Shown: positions 36,871-45,115, counted from the stretch's first letter. The stretch is 64,000 nucleotides of DNA from Bacteroidota bacterium (GCA_018267215.1 JAFDYX010000001.1:62001-126000), one strand, 5' to 3'. Notes: generated by a model from the sequence alone, not told the origin. Translations and numbers: made by a program.

Positions 36871-37584
36871 ATGACACGTCTTTCGGTTAACATCAATAAA
36901 ATTGCTACGCTGCGCAATGCCAGGGGCGGCAACAACCCCAACGTTATTCAGGTAGCTATAGACTGCGAACGGTTTGGGGCACAGGGTATCACGGTGCACC
37001 CCAGGCCAGACGAACGGCACATACGGTGGAGCGATGTTTTGGCGTTGAAAAAAGTAGTAACAACGGAATTTAACATCGAAGGCTATCCTGACGAACGCTA
37101 CTTAAAATTGGTAAAAGAAGTAAAGCCCCTGCAGGCCACGTTGGTGCCCGATAAGCCCGATGCCATCACTTCCAATGCCGGATGGGATACGCTGGCGCAC
37201 GAAAAATTTTTAAAAGAAGTCATTGCCGAACTAAAAAAATCGGCAGGCCGTGTTTCTGTTTTTGTTGATCCACATGTAGATCAGGTAAAGGGCGCTAAAC
37301 AAGTGGGCGCTGACCGCATTGAACTTTATACCGAGCCTTATGCCTCCGCTTATCACCACAACGCAACCGAAGCTGTTCGCCCGTACATTGAGGCTGCTGT
37401 TACTGCACACGAAATGGGATTGGGAATAAACGCTGGCCACGACCTGGATCTGCACAACTTAAAGTTTTTGAAAAATTCTCTCCCCCACCTCGATGAAGTT
37501 TCCATCGGCCACGCCTTAGTCTGCGATGCGCTGTATTTGGGTTTGGAAAATACTATCCAGCTATACCTGCGCGAGCTGAGGTGA
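36871..37584 (+). CDS. pdxJ: pyridoxine 5'-phosphate synthase PdxJ
   Basis: 237 residues from the ATG at 36871 ([20 protein letters not shown]); the open frame extends upstream over yqeY but that is a shadow. PdxJ condenses 1-deoxyxylulose 5-phosphate with 3-amino-2-oxopropyl phosphate to give pyridoxine 5'-phosphate. TIM-barrel motifs: [44 protein letters not shown] and [10 protein letters not shown] near the C-terminus. Other vitamin B6 genes are not nearby. Confidence 0.94.
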   Translation: MTRLSVNINKIATLRNARGGNNPNVIQVAIDCERFGAQGITVHPRPDERHIRWSDVLALKKVVTTEFNIEGYPDERYLKLVKEVKPLQATLVPDKPDAITSNAGWDTLAHEKFLKEVIAELKKSAGRVSVFVDPHVDQVKGAKQVGADRIELYTEPYASAYHHNATEAVRPYIEAAVTAHEMGLGINAGHDLDLHNLKFLKNSLPHLDEVSIGHALVCDALYLGLENTIQLYLRELR

Positions 37585-37687
37585 TTTTTATTTTACATTA
37601 TTTTTCTGCTCTGAGCAGATGTCCGTTCATACCAATATGAATTGTGGTTGAAGATTCTTTGTCTCATATTCGTAAAAACCTTTTGCC

Positions 37688-39847
37688 ATGAAACCTTTTA
37701 AAATAGTCCTCTTCGTTTTTGTTTTTGTGGCGGCTCAAGCCCAAACCAAAAAACCTATTGTTGCCTCCGACCTGATGAAAATTGTAACCACCAGTGGAGT
37801 ACACATTTCACCCGATGGCAACAAAGCGGTAACAGTAGTTATCCGCAAAGCGGTGAAAAACGAAAACGAATATTATTATACTCGCCAGCTGTATCTGCTC
37901 GACCTCACCGGAAAAGAGCAACCCACGCAATTAACCTTTGGCGACAAAAACGACACCCAGCCGCAGTGGAGCCCGGACGGCAAACAAATTGCCTTTGTGC
38001 GTGCCGATGGCGAAAAATCGCAGGTGTGGCTCTTGCCTTTGAGTGGTGGCGAAGCGCACGTGTTGACGAAAGCTGAATTTGGTGCCGGTAACCCGCGCTG
38101 GTCGCCAGATGGAAAAAAGATTTTGTTTTCATCCTCTCTTCCGGTTTATGCCTTGGATGGCAAAGTGCCGTGGGTATATGAGCGCCCCGGCCGCACACCA
38201 GGCGATGAGCCCAATTTTAAAAACATGAAAGCCGATGAAAAGAAAAAAGTAACTGCCACACCCGATGGATCGCTTGCAGACGTGCGGGCATGGCTCGCCA
38301 AAAATACCAGTGAAAGCAATCCGCGTGTGTTGAACAGACAAAATCTGCAAGGCGAACAAAACCTTCAGCCCGATGAAAATTTTAATCATCTGTTTTTGAT
38401 CTCTGTAGATGGTGAAGACAAAGCCCAGCAACTGACAAGCGGCTATCAAAATTTCAATAATGCCGAGTGGGCACCGGATGGGAAAAAAATCATCTGCGAC
38501 TCTAAAATATATTCGGTACATCCCGACAGAGAACGCGACTCAGACTTATGGACAATTGACGTAAACACAAAACAAGGAAATTATCTTTTGCATTGGGATG
38601 GTTACTCTATCCACCACGCTAAGTTTTCTCCCGATGGCCGCTCTATTTCATTTCTTGCCAACACCACCAACGGAAGGTTTTATTCTCAATCCATCATCGC
38701 CACGGCCACGTCTGCTGGCGAAAACCCTGTGCTCCTTACCCAATCGCTCGACCGGGATGCCGGAGAGATAAACTGGTCGGGCGACTCCAAGACGATTTAC
38801 TTTGTTGCCCAAACAAACGGAACCATTCCGTTGTTCAGTATTCCCGCCAAGGGCGGAGCCATCACAAAAATTATCGGCAACGACAACGGCATCAATGATT
38901 TCGACCTGCACGGTGATAGAATTGTTTACGCACTGACCGAAACAAAAAATCCGTGGGAGATTTATTCCTATTCCTTCAAAGATAAATCCAATAAACAACT
39001 GACTCGTCTCAACGAAGCATGGGTGGGCGAGCGCCAGTTGATTACCCCCAAAGAATTTTGGCTTACCCGCCCTGACGGAACCAAAGTACAGTATTGGGTA
39101 ATGGAGCCCATCGGCAAAAAAGAAGGCGTGAAATACCCAACTATTTTGAACATACACGGAGGCCCTTCTGCTATGTGGGGGCCCGGTGTTTTTTCGATGT
39201 GGCACGAATACCAATTGGAGAACAGTTGGGGGTACGGCATTGTGTACAGCAACCCACGCGGAAGCGGAGGCTATGGCGATAAATTTAAACGCGCCAACTT
39301 TAAAGACTGGGGAACAAGCCCTGCAGGCGATATTCTTGCTTCACTCGATGAGGCGATGAAAAACAATTCTTGGATAGACAAAGACCAACTCTTTGTGGAA
39401 GGCGGCAGCTATGCCGGCTACATGGTGGCTTGGATTGTGGGGCACGACAACCGCTTCAAAGCAGCCAACGCACAGCGCGGTGTGTATGATCTGACTACGT
39501 TCATGGGCGAGGGCAACGCGTGGCGATTGGTGCCCGAGCATTTTGGTGGCTACCCGTGGGATAAAGAGACCAAACAACTGCTCGACTTCAACTCACCGCT
39601 CACGTACGTAAACAACATCAACACACCTTTGCTCATCATTCATGGCGATCAGGACTTGCGCACGGGCGTCATCCAATCGGAAATGCTGTATAAAAGTTTG
39701 AAAATTCTAAACAAGCCGGTGGAATACATCCGCTACCCGAAAGAAGGCCATGAGCTGACACGCAGCGGCAACCCGGGCAGGATGATGGATCACATGCTGC
39801 GGGTAATTGAATTCTTTGAGCGGTACGCGAAGCACCCGGGCGAATGA
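37688..39847 (+). CDS. S9 family peptidase (acylaminoacyl-peptidase / DPP-like)
   Basis: 719 residues with a signal peptide (MKPFKIVLFVFVFVAAQA). Residues 40-450 form a beta-propeller with TolB-like repeats (PQWSPDGKQIAFV, PRWSPDGKKILF, AKFSPDGRSISFL). The C-terminal alpha/beta hydrolase domain carries the catalytic serine in GGSYAGYM, aspartate in HGDQDLRTG and histidine in KEGHEL. Exported oligopeptidase likely trimming peptides taken up by the cell. The next gene's ATG overlaps its stop (ATGA). Confidence 0.92.
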   Translation: MKPFKIVLFVFVFVAAQAQTKKPIVASDLMKIVTTSGVHISPDGNKAVTVVIRKAVKNENEYYYTRQLYLLDLTGKEQPTQLTFGDKNDTQPQWSPDGKQIAFVRADGEKSQVWLLPLSGGEAHVLTKAEFGAGNPRWSPDGKKILFSSSLPVYALDGKVPWVYERPGRTPGDEPNFKNMKADEKKKVTATPDGSLADVRAWLAKNTSESNPRVLNRQNLQGEQNLQPDENFNHLFLISVDGEDKAQQLTSGYQNFNNAEWAPDGKKIICDSKIYSVHPDRERDSDLWTIDVNTKQGNYLLHWDGYSIHHAKFSPDGRSISFLANTTNGRFYSQSIIATATSAGENPVLLTQSLDRDAGEINWSGDSKTIYFVAQTNGTIPLFSIPAKGGAITKIIGNDNGINDFDLHGDRIVYALTETKNPWEIYSYSFKDKSNKQLTRLNEAWVGERQLITPKEFWLTRPDGTKVQYWVMEPIGKKEGVKYPTILNIHGGPSAMWGPGVFSMWHEYQLENSWGYGIVYSNPRGSGGYGDKFKRANFKDWGTSPAGDILASLDEAMKNNSWIDKDQLFVEGGSYAGYMVAWIVGHDNRFKAANAQRGVYDLTTFMGEGNAWRLVPEHFGGYPWDKETKQLLDFNSPLTYVNNINTPLLIIHGDQDLRTGVIQSEMLYKSLKILNKPVEYIRYPKEGHELTRSGNPGRMMDHMLRVIEFFERYAKHPGE

Positions 39848-40284
39848 AAACGATAACTGCCGGCATACTGACTGCTCTTGTCATATACTCTTGCTCTACC
39901 AAGCACCCAGATGCTGAAATAAATTTGGAAGGAACGTGGAAGTTGCTGAGCAGCACACTCGTTCAAAATAATGATACAACCTTAACAGACTATACAAAAG
40001 ACCAGTCTTTCATTAAAGTAATAAACAAGCATCACTTTGCTTTTTTAAGCCATATCTTCCAACAAACCCCCGATCGTTTTTCTGCTGGTGGCGGAACGTA
40101 CCTACTCCAAGGGAAAATTTATACCGAGCATCTGGAGTATTGTAGCGCCCCCGAGTGGGAAGGGCACGATTTTACTTTTGAAGTTTCCATCCACAACGAC
40201 ACGCTTGTGCAAAATGGTGTTGAAAAAATAGCATCTCAAAATATCAACAGGCTGACTATTGAAAAATATATCAAGGTTCCTTAA
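39844..40284 (+). CDS. small lipoprotein, lipocalin-like
   Basis: 146 residues with a lipobox at C17 (IYSC). The body is beta-rich with an early EGTWKLLSSTLV strand of the sort seen in bacterial lipocalin-like domains, and a conserved-looking GGGTYLLQGKIYTE hairpin. Start overlaps the S9 gene stop (ATGA), so it is co-translated with the peptidase. Function not known. The sequence beyond its stop marks the left edge of the accessory insert. Confidence 0.65.
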   Translation: MKTITAGILTALVIYSCSTKHPDAEINLEGTWKLLSSTLVQNNDTTLTDYTKDQSFIKVINKHHFAFLSHIFQQTPDRFSAGGGTYLLQGKIYTEHLEYCSAPEWEGHDFTFEVSIHNDTLVQNGVEKIASQNINRLTIEKYIKVP

Positions 40285-40309
40285 GGTTATTGATGACCGC
40301 ACAAGATAG

Positions 40310-40373
40310 GTGATCGTGTGTTTTATAGCCTCTAACCTAAATTGATTTTCTCCACCACCAGCCTCAGTCCATC
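40310..40373. repeat. diverged copy of the coaX 3' end and flank (left boundary of the insert)
   Basis: This 64-base block aligns with 42663-42725, the last codons of coaX plus about 20 bases downstream, in the same orientation, with roughly four in five positions identical and one gap. On the minus strand the coding part (40332-40373) reads DGLRLVVEKINLG and a TAG stop; the intact gene ends DGLRLVAEKINLG and TGA. Four of the five differing codons are synonymous. Homology stops abruptly at 40373, so only a 13-codon relic remains. Confidence 0.8.
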
Positions 40374-40379
40374 CTTTTC

Positions 40380-40407
40380 TCCGCAGATTCTGTTAAGAGA
40401 CTGCGGA
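40380..40407. repeat. palindromic repeat A, copy 1
   Basis: An inverted repeat: TCCGCAG pairs with CTGCGGA around a smaller TTCT/AGAG stem and GTTA loop. A second copy with the shared core CTGTTAAG lies at 41255-41281. Both copies have CCATCCTTTT close by. Confidence 0.6.
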
Positions 40408-40623
40408 AAGAAGAAGGCTTGGCCGGCACTTAAACCTCACCCCGAAAGCTTCTCTGCTAAACACAACCTTCTGCCACCCCTCTCCCCCGGAGAGGGGTAT
40501 AGATAACTTTCGATAACCAAAAAAAATTTTTGGGGTAAGGGGGAAGTAAGTTGTGGGTTATCCTAAGCCGAAGCGGGAAACTGCGGAGAATAATTGCGCG
40601 TTCCCCTCTAACAGATGGTTGAC
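40408..40623. other. non-coding part of the insert
   Basis: No protein-like frame. It contains a strong hairpin (40476-40498), a GGGGTAAGGGGG tract at about 40530 that is the rough complement of CTCACCCC at about 40437, and an A-run followed by TTTTTT around 40520. The arrangement matches short interspersed Bacteroidota repeats rather than a gene. Confidence 0.4.
40476..40498. repeat. GC-rich hairpin
   Basis: Perfect 10-base stem ACCCCTCTCC / GGAGAGGGGT with a CCC loop. The element CCCCTCTCC(n)GGAGAGGGG is common as an interspersed repeat in Bacteroidota. It is not followed by a U-run on either strand, so it is not a standard terminator. Confidence 0.6.
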
Positions 40624-41187
40624 TTACCAATCTCCTTTTTTACTTGGTATTTTTTCACTTATAATGAACTGCTTCAATTCAAGGTTAAGATTATTAAAAT
40701 AAGAAGGAATCATTTCAGGAAAATATTTGTATGTATTTTTAATTTCCCCTTTTTTGTTGTAGTATTTTTCTGTTGTGGCCAAACCAACTTCATACCAACC
40801 TCCTGAAGAGTATTCAGAAGCTTCAAAATGCTGACGAATCTCAATGACATCAAATTTATATTTATTGTCTTTAAATAATATTTCAATCTGGTATGTAGCT
40901 GGATTGCATTTTTTACTAAGTATGCTCATACAAATTAAGGAATTACTAGACCCTTCAATTCGTATGTAATCATTCTCAATTTGCGCCTTAATGACTTCTT
41001 TCGGATTCTTATATGTTACTGACACCCAGTCAAGTGTCTTTTTATAAAGTTCTGATTTTGATTTGCCTTCACATTGCGTCACGACATAATCTGTAAAGCC
41101 TTCTTTCGTAAATTTAAATTCAGTTTCTTGAGCAAACACAAAGTTTGTGACGCTCAAAATTGAGAACATAAGGGCTATTCGTTTCAT
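40624..41187 (-). CDS. DUF4468 domain-containing exported protein
   Basis: 187 residues. Signal peptide (MKRIALMFSILSVTNFVFA), then a DUF4468 domain: KSELYKKTLDWVSVTYKNPK, AQIENDYIRIEG and YQIEILFKDNKYKFDVIEI. The C-terminal region has SSGGWYEVGL and YKYFPEMIPSYFNNLN. The fold is TBP-like and the function is unknown. It lies in the accessory insert, on the same strand as the RAYT gene, and looks intact. Confidence 0.75.
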   Translation of the reverse strand: MKRIALMFSILSVTNFVFAQETEFKFTKEGFTDYVVTQCEGKSKSELYKKTLDWVSVTYKNPKEVIKAQIENDYIRIEGSSNSLICMSILSKKCNPATYQIEILFKDNKYKFDVIEIRQHFEASEYSSGGWYEVGLATTEKYYNKKGEIKNTYKYFPEMIPSYFNNLNLELKQFIISEKIPSKKGDW

Positions 41188-41254
41188 GTGATTTGTCTTT
41201 ATGTTTGTTGTTTATCGGAACTGAGTCACAAATATATGCTATCGTATTATTCCC

Positions 41255-41281
41255 CGCAGTCTCCTGTTAAGGGACTCTGCG
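41255..41281. repeat. palindromic repeat A, copy 2
   Basis: CGCAG pairs with CTGCG and the internal AGTC with GACT around CTGTTAAG; CCCATCCTTTT follows. It is about 870 bases from copy 1, on the other side of the DUF4468 gene, with CCATCCTTTT placed before copy 1 but after copy 2. Confidence 0.55.
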
Positions 41282-41315
41282 CCCATCCTTTTATAAACAA
41301 CGCGGAGCCAGTGTT

Positions 41316-41339
41316 ATTGTTGGTCGCCTGACCAACAAT
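41316..41339. repeat. REP-like hairpin, downstream of the RAYT gene
   Basis: Perfect stem ATTGTTGGTC / GACCAACAAT with loop GCCT, ending directly at the stop codon of the RAYT gene. The 22-base core is the exact reverse complement of the core of the hairpin at 41906-41931. Confidence 0.85.
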
Positions 41340-41340
41340 C

Positions 41341-41874
41341 CTAAATCTCCGAATGATGAGTAAGAAAACCAAATTCATCTACACCGTCTTCATAGAATCT
41401 TGCTGAACTATATTTATAATCTTCAGGCAGTTCAGCCAACTGCCAGTGAGGCTGGCAAGGATTTTCATGGAGATAGTCAAACTTCTGCTTAAAGAACCAT
41501 TCGTGAACCAGGTCAATGCTCATCGAGTTCCTTTTCCATACTTGATACTTTCTGTCTTTCAACCCTACGTAAATCTCTTCTAGAGCATCCTCACCTTTTT
41601 GCTCCCTCAACATACTCATTAACTCTTTTGCTGTAAACTTAAGAAAATCACGCTGAACCTCTTCGAGCTTAAATCCATTCTGAATCCTCCAAATGATGTG
41701 AATATGATTGGGCATAATAACAAAGGCACAAACTTTTATTTGAGCTTTCTTCACACGTTTAGTTAGTGCCTCAGTAATAATTTGTTTTGCCTCATTAGTT
41801 TCTAACAATTTTAGCCAATCATAACAAACGGCTGTAAAAAATTGAAGCGGGTTTTGATCAACGTGCACATCCAA
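41341..41874 (-). CDS. REP-associated tyrosine transposase (RAYT, Y1 HUH family)
   Basis: About 177 residues of a Y1_Tnp single-strand transposase. The HUH metal motif is in MPNHIHIIW and the catalytic tyrosine is probably in FDYLHENP; NPLQFFTAV near the N-terminus and VQRDFLKFTA are typical. These enzymes nick single-stranded DNA at hairpins and are thought to spread REP sequences. The start is unclear: only TTG (41874) or GTG (41868) is available before the family-typical N-terminus, so the original ATG may be lost. The gene is bracketed by inverted REP-like hairpins. Confidence 0.88.
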   Translation of the reverse strand: MDVHVDQNPLQFFTAVCYDWLKLLETNEAKQIITEALTKRVKKAQIKVCAFVIMPNHIHIIWRIQNGFKLEEVQRDFLKFTAKELMSMLREQKGEDALEEIYVGLKDRKYQVWKRNSMSIDLVHEWFFKQKFDYLHENPCQPHWQLAELPEDYKYSSARFYEDGVDEFGFLTHHSEI

Positions 41875-41889
41875 AAATACTTAACTGAT

Positions 41890-42603
41890 TCATACTATAA
41901 AATAGTGTTGTTGGTCAGGCGACCAACAACAACTTAGGTAGTTTCCCGAAACCGGGTTGTTGTACGAGTAGTGATAAGGTGTGTGGAACGGCATGGAGGA
42001 AGCCATCGGATCTACTTGCATCATCCGCCCCAGCACGGGGTCAAAGTTGCGGAACTCCAGGTCATAGACACCTGTCGTTGTATTCAATTCTGTACCCCCA
42101 TTCGCCAAAAAATTGTTCGGTGTGGCCGTGGTTCGTGTCCAGCTTGCCGGTGCCAGCATACCAAACGGATAATACTCGTTGGCTTGTAAAATGTTTGTCG
42201 GAGTGATCGTCACTTTAAAATCATCGAAGTAAACCCAGTTGCTGCTCTGGTCTTCGTAACTCAAATATACAAATACATAACCCGCCTCTTTTACTGTTAC
42301 GGTTGGGATACTTACGTACTGCTGCGAAAAGGCTCCGGTAGGTACTACGTTCCACCCTGCATTCACCACGTTATAATACTGGTCGAAGAGTATGTAGTTC
42401 AGGTAAGCGGCCGGGGCAGCATCCCCCTGGTTAGGCCCAACTCCTAAGCCGTTCAGCGCACTGTTCACACCATTGGTCTTGAGGCCGCCCACATCGGGCG
42501 CACCATTGACCAGTGCGCCTGTCACTGATGAGATAATTGAAGCAAGAGCAATGCTTGAGGTGCCATATCCGCTTGCAGATTCATAATAGCTCCAAACGCC
42601 CAT
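41890..42603 (-). pseudogene. truncated RHS-repeat protein remnant
   Basis: 237 residues of frame corresponding to the C-terminal part of a Bacteroidota RHS/DUF6443-type protein: a galactose-binding-like module (GYVFVYLSYEDQSSNWVYFD), ANEYYPFGML, then the RHS core YDLEFRNFDPVLGRMMQVDP and PYHYSYNNPV. The N-terminus is missing (frame closed by a TAG at 42628-42630, no repeats or signal), and the last 13 or so residues after GNYLS are read from the REP hairpin. No toxin domain remains. Not a functional gene. Confidence 0.85.
41906..41931. repeat. REP-like hairpin, upstream of the RAYT gene
   Basis: Perfect 11-base stem TGTTGTTGGTC / GACCAACAACA with loop AGGC. Its core is the exact reverse complement of the hairpin at 41316-41339. 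Confidence 0.85.
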
Positions 42604-42683
42604 ATCCTTTTTCGTTTGTTGGTGAACCTACTCGCCCACCTGCGCGCAACACCAAAGGCAAGGCGATTGTGTGTTATGTAATC
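42604..42683. other. junction between RHS remnant and coaX
   Basis: About 80 bases. Bases 42663-42683 belong to the duplicated coaX-end block. The rest continues the RHS frame for eight codons to a TAG and then has GC-rich sequence with no feature I recognise. Confidence 0.4.
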
Positions 42684-42725
42684 TCAACCTAAATTAATTT
42701 TCTCCGCCACTAACCTCAATCCGTC
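42663..42725. repeat. coaX 3' end block (right boundary, matches 40310-40373)
   Basis: The intact counterpart of the relic at 40310. Same orientation, so the two form diverged direct repeats around about 2.3 kb of accessory DNA. Confidence 0.8.
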
Positions 42726-43451
42726 CAGCGTCAGGTTGGGTTCAATGGCATAAAAAAATCCTTTCAGCGAAGCGATCACCGATGCGAGCCCACCCGTAGC
42801 AATGGCCGGGCAAGGTTCGTTTAATTCTTTGCGTATTTGTGTTACCATATTTTTGACCATGCCCTCATAACCAAAAATAATTCCCGACTGGATGGCCGAT
42901 ACTGTATTTTTTCCTAATGCAGAAGTGGGCATTTCGAGGGGCACATCAAACAGCTTGGCGGTATTTTGCGAGAGCGACCGGATGGCTGTTTTCAGTCCCG
43001 GAGCAATAGACACACCAAGTATTTCTCCCTCGCCCGAAACTGTGGTGAAAGTAAGTGCCGTTCCGAAATCTACCACCACGCAAGTTTGGTGATGCATAAA
43101 ATAAGCTGCCATGGCATTGGCCACCAAGTCCGAGCCTATTTCATAAGGGTTGAGAATTTTTATGGGCAGTTTATCGTAAACAGATGGGCCTAAAATAATC
43201 GGCTCTTGGCCAAACAGCGTTACGGCAATGTTTCTGATTTTGTTGGTAAGAGAGGGCACTACGCTGCTCACCACAATTTTTTCAGGAGGGGCAGATAGTT
43301 GTGCTTCAAAAAAAAGGTCGCGGATTTTTACGGCATAAAAAAGTTCGGGCTGATCCGGCTTGGCTGCTACACGCCAAATATGCTTCCAGTTTTTTTCAGT
43401 ATAGACACCAAGCGTGATGTCGCTGTTACCAATATCTATTGCCAGGAGCAT
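42684..43451 (-). CDS. coaX: type III pantothenate kinase
   Basis: 255 residues from the ATG at 43451 (MLLAIDIGNSDITLGVYTE); a TTG two codons upstream lies inside the promoter box. CoaX phosphorylates pantothenate, the first step of CoA synthesis, and is feedback-insensitive and dependent on monovalent cations. ASKHA-fold motifs: DIGNSD, GSDLVANAMAAYFMHH, VVDFGTALTFTTV and GYEGMVKNM. Its 3' end is duplicated 2.3 kb away. Confidence 0.94.
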   Translation of the reverse strand: MLLAIDIGNSDITLGVYTEKNWKHIWRVAAKPDQPELFYAVKIRDLFFEAQLSAPPEKIVVSSVVPSLTNKIRNIAVTLFGQEPIILGPSVYDKLPIKILNPYEIGSDLVANAMAAYFMHHQTCVVVDFGTALTFTTVSGEGEILGVSIAPGLKTAIRSLSQNTAKLFDVPLEMPTSALGKNTVSAIQSGIIFGYEGMVKNMVTQIRKELNEPCPAIATGGLASVIASLKGFFYAIEPNLTLDGLRLVAEKINLG

Positions 43452-43454
43452 CGC

Positions 43455-43462
43455 CAAAATTA
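43455..43462 (-). promoter_or_regulatory. -7 promoter box of coaX
   Basis: TAATTTTG matches TAnnTTTG and lies 3 bases (GCG) before the ATG. Confidence 0.55.
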
Positions 43463-43486
43463 ATCATTCAGAAAAAGGTTTTAAAA

Positions 43487-43520
43487 GAAATTAGCCAACG
43501 ATCTCTCATTGGCTAATTTT
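43487..43520 (-). terminator. hairpin terminator downstream of rho
   Basis: An 11-base stem AAATTAGCCAA / TTGGCTAATTT with a 10-base loop lies 27 bases after the rho stop. On the rho strand it is followed by CTTTTAAAACCTTTTTC, a loose U-rich tract. It separates rho from coaX. Confidence 0.6.
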
Positions 43521-43546
43521 CAAATCATATAATTTTCAAATTGAAT

Positions 43547-45115
43547 TTATCCGTTCATCGAAATTAAAAACTCCTCGTTGTTGCGAGTGCCCTTCATCTT
43601 CGATAGCAGAAACTCCATTGCTTCGATAGAGTTCATATCGGCCATAAATTTTCTTAAAATCCACACGCGCTGCAATTCCTCTTCCTTCATCAACAAATCT
43701 TCGCGTCTGGTTCCGGAGGCCGGCACGTCAATGGCCGGATATACCCTGCGGTTAGAAAGTTTGCGATCCAACTGCAACTCCATGTTGCCTGTTCCTTTAA
43801 ATTCTTCAAAGATCACCTCATCCATTTTCGATCCGGTGTCTATCAACGCGGTAGCAATGATGGTAAGCGATCCGCCATTTTCAATTTTGCGGGCAGCGCC
43901 AAAAAAGCGCTTGGGCTTGTGGAGGGCATTGGCATCCACACCGCCCGATAAAATTTTTCCTGATGACGGAACAACTGTGTTATACGCACGCGCTAGGCGG
44001 GTGATAGAATCTAACAAAATCACTACGTCATGGCCACACTCGGTCATGCGCTTTGCTTTTTCCAACACGATGCTCGCCACTTTCACATGGCGTTCGGCCT
44101 GTTCATCAAACGTGGATGCAATTACTTCTGCTTTTACACTACGCGCCATATCAGTCACCTCCTCGGGGCGTTCATCAATCAGCAACACAATCAAATAAAC
44201 TTCGGGGTGGTTTTCGGCTATGGCGTTGGCAATGTTTTTCAACAACACCGTTTTACCGGTCTTGGGTTGCGCTACGATCATCCCGCGTTGCCCTTTTCCA
44301 ATGGGAGAAAACAAGTCGAGGATGCGGGTTGAAAAATTGTCGTGCGTAGTACTCAGTTTTAATTTCTGTTCGGGGAACAGCGGTGTTAAATATTCAAACG
44401 CCACACGGTCGCGTATTTCTTCGGTAGTTTTTCCGTTGATGCTGTCCACCTTCAGCAGCGCAAAATATTTTTCACCTTCTTTGGGCGGGCGGATCTGGCC
44501 GCGCACGGTGTCGCCTACCTTCAAACCGAATAATTTTATTTGCGAAGGCGATACATAAATATCATCGGGGCTGGCGAGGTAGTTATAGTCGGATGAACGC
44601 AGGAAGCCGTAGCCATCTTGCATGATTTCTAACACACCTTCATTGCTTACCACTCCGTCAAAATCGCGTACGTTGTTTTCTTTGCGCTGAGGCTGGTCTC
44701 CGTTGTTAGTATTCGTATTGGGGTGTGGGTTGGCAACCGGCTGATGTTGTTTTTTTTCTTCTTTAGCTTCTACAACCGGAGGAGGTGTTGTTGTTTCGCG
44801 GCTGTCGTCAAAGCGGGTAACGTTTTGGTCAACTTCAATGTGTAGTCCTTGCAGCAGTTCATCGCTGGTCAGTTCTTTGGCAGCTTCCGAGGCGGCCGTA
44901 GAAACAGGTGCTACATTCTCCCGTCTGCGGGGCCTCATCTTGCGTTCGGTAGTTTCTTGTTTGGGTTCCGGGTTTCCCGATACCGCCTGCTGATCGAGGA
45001 TTTTATAAACCAGTTCTTCTTTAGAAAGTTTTTTGGCATTTTTTACATTCATGCCTTCGGCAATTTCCTTCAGCTCGCTTAATAGCTTTAGGTTTAGTTC
45101 ATCAATAGTGTACAT
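43547..45115 (-). CDS. rho: transcription termination factor Rho
   Basis: 522 residues from the ATG at 45115 ([20 protein letters not shown]). Rho_N domain at 1-45; a disordered acidic/basic, proline- and asparagine-rich insert at about 48-150; RNA-binding OB fold ([20 protein letters not shown]); then the RecA-like ATPase with Walker A PKTGKT, Walker [17 protein letters not shown] and the Q/R-loop region. The long insert is typical of Bacteroidota Rho. The next feature downstream is an intrinsic-type hairpin. Confidence 0.96.
   Translation of the reverse strand: MYTIDELNLKLLSELKEIAEGMNVKNAKKLSKEELVYKILDQQAVSGNPEPKQETTERKMRPRRRENVAPVSTAASEAAKELTSDELLQGLHIEVDQNVTRFDDSRETTTPPPVVEAKEEKKQHQPVANPHPNTNTNNGDQPQRKENNVRDFDGVVSNEGVLEIMQDGYGFLRSSDYNYLASPDDIYVSPSQIKLFGLKVGDTVRGQIRPPKEGEKYFALLKVDSINGKTTEEIRDRVAFEYLTPLFPEQKLKLSTTHDNFSTRILDLFSPIGKGQRGMIVAQPKTGKTVLLKNIANAIAENHPEVYLIVLLIDERPEEVTDMARSVKAEVIASTFDEQAERHVKVASIVLEKAKRMTECGHDVVILLDSITRLARAYNTVVPSSGKILSGGVDANALHKPKRFFGAARKIENGGSLTIIATALIDTGSKMDEVIFEEFKGTGNMELQLDRKLSNRRVYPAIDVPASGTRREDLLMKEEELQRVWILRKFMADMNSIEAMEFLLSKMKGTRNNEEFLISMNG

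Larger units (their letters stand above)
41316..41931 (-). mobile_element. RAYT unit bounded by inverted REP-like hairpins
   Basis: One RAYT gene with a hairpin at each end in opposite orientation, about 616 bases. This is the layout known for RAYT/REP (tnpA-REP) units. The right hairpin lies inside a former RHS reading frame, so the unit probably entered that gene. Confidence 0.75.

Noticed and set aside
41890-42603. intact RHS toxin gene
   Set aside because: N-terminus missing, core without a tip, frame ended by the hairpin, no immunity gene.
42604-42683. tRNA or attachment site at the right edge of the accessory insert
   Set aside because: No cloverleaf can be drawn and no integrase is encoded; the boundary is the coaX gene end.
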